From positions 1-6,761 of the forward strand of contig JAICPK010000053.1 of NCBI GenBank assembly GCA_025929855.1: a stretch of 6,761 nucleotides of DNA, given 5' to 3'. The stretch is from Nitrososphaera sp. Its GTDB lineage: Archaea; Thermoproteota; Nitrososphaeria; Nitrososphaerales; Nitrososphaeraceae. A program made the position numbers and the translations under genes. Positions 1 through 5,446 of the stretch are shown in pieces. The stretch's first letter is position 1. Every line of letters begins with the position of its first letter. The notes beneath the pieces were generated by a model. The model saw only the letters and a list, made by a program, of their open reading frames with translations, ran no database searches and was not told where the DNA came from.

Positions 1-74
1 ACTATCAGTATGCTTGGAACTGCAACCATAACAGCGACGATCAGATAGAAACCCCCGTCTTCGAAATGTATCAT
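1..74 (-). CDS. N-terminus of a probable membrane protein (partial)
   Basis: Reading leftward from an ATG at 74-72, the minus strand is open to the window edge for 24 codons. The peptide begins MIHFEDGG and continues into an uninterrupted hydrophobic run (FYLIVAVMVAVPSILIV), which looks like an N-terminal transmembrane segment or signal anchor. The rest of the gene lies outside the window, so no family can be named. Just upstream is a purine-containing TAAGGT adjoining the ATG, a poor Shine-Dalgarno match, so the start may be leaderless. The gene is divergent from the Lrp-GAF regulator at 163, with 88 bp between the starts. The call rests only on the hydrophobic pattern and the open frame. 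Confidence 0.5.
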   Translation of the reverse strand, partial: MIHFEDGGFYLIVAVMVAVPSILI

Positions 75-131
75 ACCTTAACAAAGAACTAATTCTCTAA
101 TAGGATGGTCGGAAGCAAAAAAAGCCTCTGA

Positions 132-146
132 TTTCCGAATCGGAAA
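132..146. promoter_or_regulatory. 15-bp palindrome, candidate operator
   Basis: TTTCCGAATCGGAAA is a perfect inverted repeat (TTTCCG / CGGAAA) around a 3-nt centre. It lies 16 bp upstream of the TTG start of the Lrp-type regulator, in the gap between two divergent genes. Lrp/AsnC proteins typically bind short palindromes of about this size and often autoregulate, so it is a natural candidate autoregulatory operator. The symmetry is seen directly; binding is inferred. Confidence 0.5.
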
Positions 147-162
147 ATAGATATTAGAAGCG

Positions 163-1191
163 TTGGTCTATTACCGTTTAGCGAAAGCGGCATTGCCAGA
201 CAAGATAGACCGCATGATTCTTTATCATTTAGGAAAAAATGCCCGCATGTCTTCAAGTGAAATTGCTGAAAACTTGTATAATGCAGGATTTGAAATAACT
301 GACAGAGCCGTCAGACAAAGGCTTCAACGCCTAGAGAAGTCTGGGATAATTCTTGGATACTCTACGATGTTGAACCCCCAGTTGATATCAGAAAACAGAG
401 TGAGCAAAACTGTGCTTATTAAATTCCGATTCTCTGGTAATTCACAACCCCTTATCGATAGGCTACAAAATTACATGCAAGAGTCCGTCTTCTGCGTCTA
501 TAGCGCAAGGCTTAGCGGCGACTTTGACTGGATATGCCATTTTATTTTCAATTCAATTGAACAGTTTGAGCTTGAGAGCAGCAACCTTCTCCAGAGATTT
601 GCAGACCTAATATCTGATTATCGTGTCTATGACTCCAAAACAATCAAAGTTCATCCATATTCCCTATATGACGAGCATGAAATTTCAGAGATGAAACGCC
701 AGGTAAATATGGTCTTGAACTCTTTGCGCAAACATGATGACTTAAGGGATAGACTTCAAGCTACTGTTGAAAGCCTTGTCAAATATTTCAATGCCAAGTT
801 TGCGCGGCTGTGGATTGTAGATGAAGAGCGCAAGAATTTGCTGCTAAAGTTCAGCGCTGGCAAATACAAGAATATCTACGGAGAGTTCTCCAAAGTTTCT
901 ATCAATTCTATCAAGATTGGACAGATAGCAAGGGCAAAGAAGCCAATAATATCAAATGATGTAATAAACGATCCGAGAATAAAGTATCCCGAATGGGCAA
1001 AACGAGAAAAACTACAATCCTTTGCAGGATATCCATTGTTACATAAGGGACGGATTATAGGAGTAGTTGGAATGTTTAGCGAAAAGAAACTTTCACCTAC
1101 CCAGTTTGAGATGCTTGGCATCTTCTGCGATCATATTTCAAAAGAAATCAGCATGCTTTACGATATTGGAGAATTTTTGTCAATTAGATAA
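163..1191 (+). CDS. Lrp/AsnC-type winged-helix regulator with RAM-like and GAF domains
   Basis: The 342-aa product is predicted to be a cytoplasmic DNA-binding sensor. Residues about 12-66 form an Lrp/AsnC-like winged helix: KIDRMILYHLGKNARMS, then EIA, recognition-helix text TDRAVRQRLQRLE and the typical ending GIILGY. Residues about 82-164 resemble the Lrp RAM ligand/oligomerisation domain, with the SGDFDW motif at 118-123 and a following helix. Residues about 185-335 are a GAF domain (RLWIVDE, IARAKKPIISNDVINDPR, GYPLLHKGRIIGVVGMFS). Plain Lrp proteins are about 150 aa, so this is a sensory fusion whose ligand cannot be read from sequence. The frame closes at TAG 148-150. TTG 163 or TTG 193 are the plausible starts, because the first in-frame ATG (214) would cut into the winged helix. 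A 15-bp palindrome just upstream suggests autoregulation. Confidence 0.85.
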   Translation: MVYYRLAKAALPDKIDRMILYHLGKNARMSSSEIAENLYNAGFEITDRAVRQRLQRLEKSGIILGYSTMLNPQLISENRVSKTVLIKFRFSGNSQPLIDRLQNYMQESVFCVYSARLSGDFDWICHFIFNSIEQFELESSNLLQRFADLISDYRVYDSKTIKVHPYSLYDEHEISEMKRQVNMVLNSLRKHDDLRDRLQATVESLVKYFNAKFARLWIVDEERKNLLLKFSAGKYKNIYGEFSKVSINSIKIGQIARAKKPIISNDVINDPRIKYPEWAKREKLQSFAGYPLLHKGRIIGVVGMFSEKKLSPTQFEMLGIFCDHISKEISMLYDIGEFLSIR

Positions 1192-1340
1192 TAAGATGCA
1201 AAATATGCCTCTATTCTTGCTTCTGCCCGCCGTTCCAGTTCTCTGAAAGCAGATTCTGTTGTGGACGCTGTCATATTGTCAGACGACGTGATAAGCGTGA
1301 AATACGCGGTGGTTGTACGCGTAATAGAAATTGTAGACAT
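1158..1340 (-). CDS. Possible small hypothetical protein (60 aa)
   Basis: A minus-strand ATG at 1340-1338 opens a 60-codon frame whose 3' end overlaps the last 34 bp of the Lrp-GAF gene tail to tail. I recognise no family. The N-terminal half is Thr/Ser-rich and the middle is a likely amphipathic helix (ESAFRELERRAEARIEAY), which looks more protein-like than a random frame. The span 1200-1335 is also clearly richer in GC than the AT-rich stretch 1341-1407, as expected if it codes. The AT-rich element at 1367-1389 could serve as its promoter as well as that of the F420 enzyme. It could equally be a chance frame in an intergenic region, so confidence is low. Confidence 0.3.
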   Translation of the reverse strand: MSTISITRTTTAYFTLITSSDNMTASTTESAFRELERRAEARIEAYFASYYLIDKNSPIS

Positions 1341-1366
1341 ATGAATTATTTCACATCTATCCTATA

Positions 1367-1389
1367 TTCTATTTCTTAAATAAATAGAA
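1367..1389. promoter_or_regulatory. TATA-like promoter embedded in a 23-bp near-palindrome
   Basis: Positions 1367-1389 form an inverted repeat around 1378, with arms TTCTATTT and AAATAGAA and 10 of 11 base pairs symmetric; the only mismatch is 1375/1381. The centre CTTAAATAAAT (1375-1385) resembles an archaeal TATA box and lies about 29 nt upstream of the TTG at 1408, consistent with a leaderless transcript for the F420 enzyme. A regulator bound here would compete with TBP, so repression is the simplest guess. Its symmetry would also allow transcription toward the small minus-strand ORF. Confidence 0.5.
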
Positions 1390-1407
1390 CTATCGTTAAA
1401 AACATTC

Positions 1408-2466
1408 TTGGCTTTAGCAGGCCCTTGTCTGGTTATGGTTTCAATAGGATACTGGGCCGCTCATGAACAGTATTCAATGCATGATCTGCTCAAGTTTGTG
1501 TTAGAGGCGGAAAAAGGCGGCTTTACCACAACAATGACAAGCGACCACTTCCATCCTTGGTGGCATGACAATGCCTATGGTAACTTTACCTGGATCTGGA
1601 TTGCAGCCGCTGCCGAGCGTACAAAAAGGATGCAGTTTGTGACTGGAGTTACTGCACCTATCTACCGATATCACCCTGCCATTATCGCCCAAGCTTTTGC
1701 ATCCCTTGATGTGCTTTATCCTGGTCGAATTGGACTAGGTTTGGGTAGCGGAGAAGCCATGAATGAGTCACCACTTGGATTTGATTGGCCAAGGGCAAAG
1801 GCAAGGCTTACGAGGACAAAAGAAGCAATCCAGATAATAAGAGAGCTGTGGAAGGGCAGCAATAGTGACGGATTTCTAAATTTCAATGGGGAGTATTTTC
1901 TGATGCGCAATGCGAAGCTCTACACTCCACCTGCAAAGCGCATACCTATCTATATGGCAGCGACTGGACAGCAAGCAACAAAGGTTGCTGCAAAATACTC
2001 AGATGGCCTGATCTCATATTTAGGACCAGCCGAAGCAGACAAAGTGCTTCATGTTTTTGATTCCACAGCAGAAAAAGAGGAAAGAGATCTGAATTCCTTA
2101 GAAAAGATAGCAGAATACAAGGTGTCATTCTCTGAGGATTACGAGGAGGCATTCAAGTCTGCAACTTTTTGGCGAGCTACTCTGATAAAGAACGTATTTG
2201 ATTCTGACATCAGCGACCCTAGAAAGCTACAGAGGAAAGCGGAAAAAGAAGTCCCTGATGAAAAACTAAAGCAATCTATTCAGATAACAACCTCAATTGA
2301 GGATTGCGTAAGATCGATAGAAGAGTACTTCAAAGCAGGCTTCACAAGAGTCTATATTCACAGCACTAGTCCTGACGAAATAAAATTCATTCAGATGTTT
2401 AGTAAAAAAGTAATGCCGCATTTGAATGTTGAAACTCATCGTGGAAAAGTGGCCGCTTCTGCCTGA
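1408..2466 (+). CDS. F420-dependent LLM oxidoreductase, FGD (glucose-6-phosphate dehydrogenase-like) family
   Basis: The product (352 aa; FGD1 of Mycobacterium is 336) is a TIM-barrel luciferase-like enzyme expected to pass hydride from a substrate to cytosolic coenzyme F420. It aligns along its length with FGD1. TSDHFHPWW (44-52) supplies D46, H47 and W51, equivalent to FGD1 D39, H40 and W44. LYPGRIGLGLGSGEAMNE (103-120) supplies E116, equivalent to proton donor E109. The F420-site residues are thus present. The FGD1 glucose-6-phosphate phosphate ligands T195, K198, K259 and R283 align with Y204, P207, D265 and about S290, so the substrate is uncertain. The TTG at 1408 fits a leaderless start from the TATA box at 1375-1385; the ATG at 1435 (MVSIGYW) is a good alternative and matches the usual family start. 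It lies 59 bp upstream of the rpiA unit in the same orientation. Confidence 0.85.
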   Translation: MALAGPCLVMVSIGYWAAHEQYSMHDLLKFVLEAEKGGFTTTMTSDHFHPWWHDNAYGNFTWIWIAAAAERTKRMQFVTGVTAPIYRYHPAIIAQAFASLDVLYPGRIGLGLGSGEAMNESPLGFDWPRAKARLTRTKEAIQIIRELWKGSNSDGFLNFNGEYFLMRNAKLYTPPAKRIPIYMAATGQQATKVAAKYSDGLISYLGPAEADKVLHVFDSTAEKEERDLNSLEKIAEYKVSFSEDYEEAFKSATFWRATLIKNVFDSDISDPRKLQRKAEKEVPDEKLKQSIQITTSIEDCVRSIEEYFKAGFTRVYIHSTSPDEIKFIQMFSKKVMPHLNVETHRGKVAASA

Positions 2467-2490
2467 GTACATCATATATCTATTGCAACA

Positions 2491-2504
2491 ACTCTTTTAA
2501 TGCA
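2491..2504 (+). promoter_or_regulatory. TATA-like box upstream of rpiA
   Basis: CTCTTTTAATGCAT contains a T-rich TATA-like element (TTTTAAT) centred about 30 nt upstream of the rpiA ATG at 2526. This spacing fits archaeal TBP/TFB promoters and a very short or absent leader. It suggests that the four-gene unit has its own promoter and does not depend only on read-through from the F420 gene. Confidence 0.4.
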
Positions 2505-2525
2505 TATGGCGTAAGTTATTGTAAT

Positions 2526-3242
2526 ATGTATGCAGGCGTGCAGGAGACAAATTGGATCCCACGCTCATTCCAACAGGCTGCTAGGAATTTAGCAAAAGAA
2601 GTAGTAGAACGCTTTGTAAAACCCAATCAGATTATCGGGCTTGGAAGTGGCCCAATGGCTGCTGCTATCGTGAGGGAGATGGCAAATTTTGATTCCAAGG
2701 AAACTCTTGAGTGTATCCCGACTTCATTCCAGATTAAGCTAGAAGCGCAATGCAGCGGGCTAAAACTAGTTGATGAGGACAAGGTGCCCGAAATTGATGT
2801 TGTTTTTGATGGCGCCGATCAGGTTGATGCGAAGTTTAATATGATAAAGGGCGGTGGCGGCGCTCTTTTGCGGGAGAAAATAGTACATTCATCAGCCAAG
2901 CAGATCGTAATTGCGGCGGAATCCAGCAAATTTCTGCCCACATTTAGTTGGCCAGTGCCAATTGAAATACACTCTTTTGCAATTCACATAGTCAGGAAAA
3001 AGCTTGAAGATATGGACGGCACGCCGAAAATGAGGATGCTAAAGGAAGGTTATCCGTACGTTACAGAGAACGGCAACTTTATCCTAGATACCTTGTTTGA
3101 CTTTTCATCAGATATCAGGCAGCAAGAAGTCGAGCTCAAAAACATTGCAGGCGTAGTTGAAGTAGGGCTCTTTACCAAGCACGCAAACGCATACTACAAG
3201 GCAAAAGAGGATGGCACTTTTGAAACCATTGAAAATCCATGA
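2526..3242 (+). CDS. rpiA: Ribose-5-phosphate isomerase A
   Basis: RpiA interconverts ribulose 5-phosphate and ribose 5-phosphate in the cytosol, supplying ribose for nucleotides. The 238-aa protein has the family core DGADQVDAKFNMIKGGGG (95-112) followed by ALLREKIV. D95, D98, K108 and E117 correspond to E. coli D81, D84, K94 and catalytic base E103. The C-terminal part (PVPIEIHSFA, NGNFILDTLF, GVVEVGLF) is also typical, and the length is near normal (E. coli 219). The phosphate loop is odd: E. coli GTGSTA becomes GSGPMA (40-45), and the conserved early Lys (E. coli K7) aligns with Gln17. The ATG at 2526 follows a TATA-like box by about 30 nt, suggesting little leader. The gene heads a tightly packed unit and its 3' end overlaps the next gene. 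Substrate could be a related aldose/ketose pair if the loop change matters. Confidence 0.9.
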   Translation: MYAGVQETNWIPRSFQQAARNLAKEVVERFVKPNQIIGLGSGPMAAAIVREMANFDSKETLECIPTSFQIKLEAQCSGLKLVDEDKVPEIDVVFDGADQVDAKFNMIKGGGGALLREKIVHSSAKQIVIAAESSKFLPTFSWPVPIEIHSFAIHIVRKKLEDMDGTPKMRMLKEGYPYVTENGNFILDTLFDFSSDIRQQEVELKNIAGVVEVGLFTKHANAYYKAKEDGTFETIENP

Positions 3243-3843
3243 CTTGACCCGCACAATAAGCCAAGATATGCAGGTCTATCCAGGAGACCCCCAGCCAAAA
3301 TTTGGCCCTCATGCTACAATTAAAGACAATAATGTAAATGTTACCAGAATTACGGTTGGCTCTCACACCGGAACCCATGTTGATGCGCCGTGGCATTTTC
3401 TGCAAGAAGGCAACAGCATAGACATGGAACCTCTTGACAAATTCATTGGCGAGGCAGCAATCATCGATGGTTCAGGTAAAAACAGTATGACCGGGGAGGA
3501 TTTTTCTGGCTATGACATCAGAAGCAACGACATTGTTCTAATATACACCGGCACAGGTGATTGCCGTACTGATTTTGCCTATCTTGATATTTCTGCAGCT
3601 GAATGGATGGTGGAACACGAAGTCAAGTGCGTTGGCATTGACACTGCCAGTGTAGAAAAATATGGAGAGAAGGATGCCCCGGTTCACAAGATGCTACTTG
3701 CCAGAAACATTGGTATAATTGAAAACCTTGCTAATTTGAAGCAGTTTGCCGGCAACAGGATGTTTTTTGTGTGCTTGCCTTTGCCGCTTAAGGGCATTGA
3801 CGGATCGCCTGCTAGAGCAATCCTCTTCGATATAGTAAAATAA
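3220..3843 (+). CDS. Cyclase/kynurenine-formamidase-like metal-dependent hydrolase
   Basis: The product belongs to the cyclase superfamily (KynB arylformamidase, isatin hydrolase and relatives), metal-dependent enzymes that hydrolyse amide, ester or lactam-type bonds. Numbered from the upstream ATG at 3211, the diagnostic motif HTGTHVDAPWHF (52-63) provides metal-site residues H52, H56, D58 and H62. YPGDP (23-27) is the usual N-terminal motif, and CVGIDTASVEKY with a later IIENLANL are the usual distal motifs. Full length is 207-210 aa, normal for the family. The start is ambiguous. ATG 3211 has GAGG directly against it, whereas TTG 3220 has the same GAGG at a good 9-nt spacing, so I prefer 3220; TTG 3229 is also possible. 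All overlap the rpiA end (3242), implying translational coupling. The substrate is unknown. Its place between sugar-phosphate genes makes tryptophan catabolism unlikely and a lactone or ester substrate worth considering. Confidence 0.85.
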   Translation: MKPLKIHDLTRTISQDMQVYPGDPQPKFGPHATIKDNNVNVTRITVGSHTGTHVDAPWHFLQEGNSIDMEPLDKFIGEAAIIDGSGKNSMTGEDFSGYDIRSNDIVLIYTGTGDCRTDFAYLDISAAEWMVEHEVKCVGIDTASVEKYGEKDAPVHKMLLARNIGIIENLANLKQFAGNRMFFVCLPLPLKGIDGSPARAILFDIVK

Positions 3844-3864
3844 CTTGTGGGGCAGTGACTAATA

Positions 3865-4272
3865 TTGGCTCTAATAGTCAGGAACTGGAGGAATGTCTAC
3901 CCGACTATAGCACACAAGAGCGGGCTAGATTGGCGGTTGCTTTCTATGGATACCAAGACACATGGAGATATAGATGCTGAAGTCGATCCCAAGTTCCAAT
4001 GTTTGAAAAGTATAACCTATGTTTCACTAGCAAAGTTACAGCCAAGCCTCTCATATGAAAAGCATGAACATCAGGACCACGAGGAGATATACTACATAAT
4101 CAATGGAAGTGGGCATATAAAGATAGGTGATGAAATAGCCAAGTTCAGAGATGGGGACGTTATTTACATACCCGAAAAAACCAGCCATTCAATAACAAAC
4201 GACGGCAACGAAATGGTCGAATTTCTAGCATTTGGTGGGTTTACCGGCATGAAGAAAGGAGGAAGGGGATAG
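3865..4272 (+). CDS. Single-domain cupin protein
   Basis: This is a 135-aa small beta-barrel protein with both cupin motifs. Motif 1 spans 67-81 (HEHQDHEEIYYIING) with predicted metal ligands H67, H69 and E73. Motif 2 spans 97-111 (GDVIYIPEKTSHSIT) with ligand H108. The metal site therefore looks intact. Cupins cover isomerases, dioxygenases, epimerases and binding proteins, so no reaction can be assigned. Archaeal cupin-type phosphoglucose isomerase is longer (about 190 aa) and I do not see its signature convincingly. The start is TTG 3865, 21 bp after the upstream stop. The frame closes at TGA 3856 and the next in-frame Met is residue 28, which would remove the characteristic VRNWRNVYP N-terminus. 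It ends 5 bp before the 6-phosphogluconate dehydrogenase, so the two are almost certainly co-transcribed. Confidence 0.85.
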   Translation: MALIVRNWRNVYPTIAHKSGLDWRLLSMDTKTHGDIDAEVDPKFQCLKSITYVSLAKLQPSLSYEKHEHQDHEEIYYIINGSGHIKIGDEIAKFRDGDVIYIPEKTSHSITNDGNEMVEFLAFGGFTGMKKGGRG

Positions 4273-4277
4273 TCATA

Positions 4278-5210
4278 ATGCAGCTTGGAATCATCGGCCT
4301 TGGCAAGATGGGCGGAAACCTCGCATTACAAGCTAATGAGAAAAAAATAGCAGTAATAGGTAAAGCTCGCAGCAAAAAGCCAGAGCTGGAGAATCAGGGT
4401 GTCAAAGTAGTAACAGATTATGAGTCCTTCGTTGGCTTTATGAAGCATCCGAGGATAGTTTACCTTTCTCTGCCCGCCGGTCCTACAGTAGACGGTGTGC
4501 TTGGTGAGCTAGTGCCTCATCTTGAGAAGGGAGACGTAATAATGGATGGCGGCAATTCATTCTATCTTGATTCTATTGAAAGGGAGAAGAAGATGCAAGA
4601 AAAGGGAATCTATTTCCTAGATTGCGGCACAAGCGGAGGATTAGAAGGTGCGCGACACGGTGCTTGTTTTATGGTTGGTGGTAAAAAAGAAGGCATCAAG
4701 ATAGCCGAGCCTATTTTGATTGCATTGTCAGTAAAGGATGGATACATCTATACTGGCCAACCAGGGACAGGTCATTTCGTAAAGCTAGTCCATAATGGAA
4801 TTGAATTTGGCATGTTGCAATCAATAGGAGAAGGTGTTGAGCTACTCCGCAAAAGTGGCTTCGAGCTAGATTTGGCTGCAATTTTTAAGAACTGGTCAAA
4901 TGGTTCGGTCATCAGAGGCTGGCTTGTGGAGCTTATGGAAAAGGGCCTCAAGGAGCAAGGCTTAGCAAAGACTGAAAGCTACATAGAAGATACCGGCGAA
5001 GTAAACTGGTTAGTACAAGACGCCATCAATAAGGAAGTTCCGATACCTGTCATATCACAATCAATAATGGAGCTATTCAAATCCAGAATGAATGAAAGTG
5101 ATGCCTACAAATCAATCGCCTTGATGCGGCACGGCTTTGGTGGGCATCCCTTTGGCAAGGACGAGGGGATAATCAAAGAAAGAAAAACAAGTAGGGTTAG
5201 CAAAGTGTGA
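4278..5210 (+). CDS. gnd: 6-phosphogluconate dehydrogenase, decarboxylating, short form
   Basis: The enzyme is expected to oxidise and decarboxylate 6-phosphogluconate to ribulose 5-phosphate plus NAD(P)H. At 310 aa it is the short type (about 300 aa, GndA/YqeC-like) rather than the 470-aa E. coli form. Seen in order: Rossmann fingerprint GLGKMG (7-12), SGGLEGARHG (119-128) for substrate binding, and GTGHFVKLVHNGIEFG (163-178) with predicted catalytic K169 and E176 plus H172 and N173. The C-terminal RHGFGGH carries the Arg and His matching sheep R446 and H452. Phosphate-contacting Tyr191 of the sheep enzyme is Phe177 here. The loop after the second beta strand is basic (GKARSKK, 28-34) with no Asp, suggesting NADP rather than NAD use. 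The ATG at 4278 follows GGAAGGGG-rich sequence with usable Shine-Dalgarno spacing. It is the last gene of the unit. Confidence 0.88.
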   Translation: MQLGIIGLGKMGGNLALQANEKKIAVIGKARSKKPELENQGVKVVTDYESFVGFMKHPRIVYLSLPAGPTVDGVLGELVPHLEKGDVIMDGGNSFYLDSIEREKKMQEKGIYFLDCGTSGGLEGARHGACFMVGGKKEGIKIAEPILIALSVKDGYIYTGQPGTGHFVKLVHNGIEFGMLQSIGEGVELLRKSGFELDLAAIFKNWSNGSVIRGWLVELMEKGLKEQGLAKTESYIEDTGEVNWLVQDAINKEVPIPVISQSIMELFKSRMNESDAYKSIALMRHGFGGHPFGKDEGIIKERKTSRVSKV

Positions 5211-5254
5211 GGCAGACATTATGTGTATGTAAAGTAATTGGGGAGGGGAATATG

Positions 5255-5401
5255 CTATTTCTCTACTTGATTATCAATATCGCCTTCTTGCACATGCTTA
5301 ATCAATTCATGACGCTGCATATCTCCAAAAGTATCAAAATGTTTTCCGCACAGCCGGCACTTGTAATCTGCTGATGATGATGATGTATCTTTGTGATTCA
5401 A
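5255..5401 (-). CDS. Small single C2H2 zinc-finger protein
   Basis: The minus strand encodes a 48-aa protein if translation begins at TTG 5401-5399. A Ser-rich linker (four TCA codons) leads into a classical zinc finger, YKCRLCGKHFDTFGDMQRH followed by ELIKH. The spacing is C15-x2-C18-x12-H31-x4-H36. The core hydrophobics F22 and M28 sit at the positions expected for a beta-beta-alpha finger. A short acidic tail follows. The pattern is too complete to be chance. The start is uncertain: upstream TTG (5422) or GTG (5425) would add a hydrophobic LNIIIIL stretch, and GTG 5425 would be leaderless from the TATA box near 5450-5457. A one-finger protein of this size could bind nucleic acid weakly or mediate protein contacts. 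It converges on the 6-phosphogluconate dehydrogenase (44 bp between stops) and diverges from the glycosidase. Confidence 0.75.
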   Translation of the reverse strand: MNHKDTSSSSADYKCRLCGKHFDTFGDMQRHELIKHVQEGDIDNQVEK

Positions 5402-5446
5402 GATGATTATAATAATATTCAACACAGCATAGGTGATAAAAGTTGC

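Noticed and set aside
876..1121. 81-codon minus-strand frame
   Set aside because: It is antisense to the GAF domain of the regulator, which is clearly the coding frame.
2501..2534. Inverted repeat TGCATA ... TATGCA around the rpiA start
   Set aside because: The arms are only 6 bp with a 22-bp spacer extending into the coding region, so chance is likely.
3172..3405. 77-codon minus-strand frame across the rpiA/hydrolase junction
   Set aside because: Both plus-strand genes have family motifs here, and the antisense peptide is featureless.
3865..4272. Cupin-type phosphoglucose isomerase
   Set aside because: It would suit the pathway, but the protein is about 55 residues shorter than known archaeal cupin isomerases and shows only generic cupin motifs.
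5211..5254. Transcription terminator after the 6-phosphogluconate dehydrogenase
   Set aside because: No hairpin or clear T-rich tract is visible on either strand between the convergent genes.
5372..5386. TGA trinucleotide repeat as a separate repeat element
   Set aside because: It is explained as the Ser codon run in the linker of the minus-strand zinc-finger gene.
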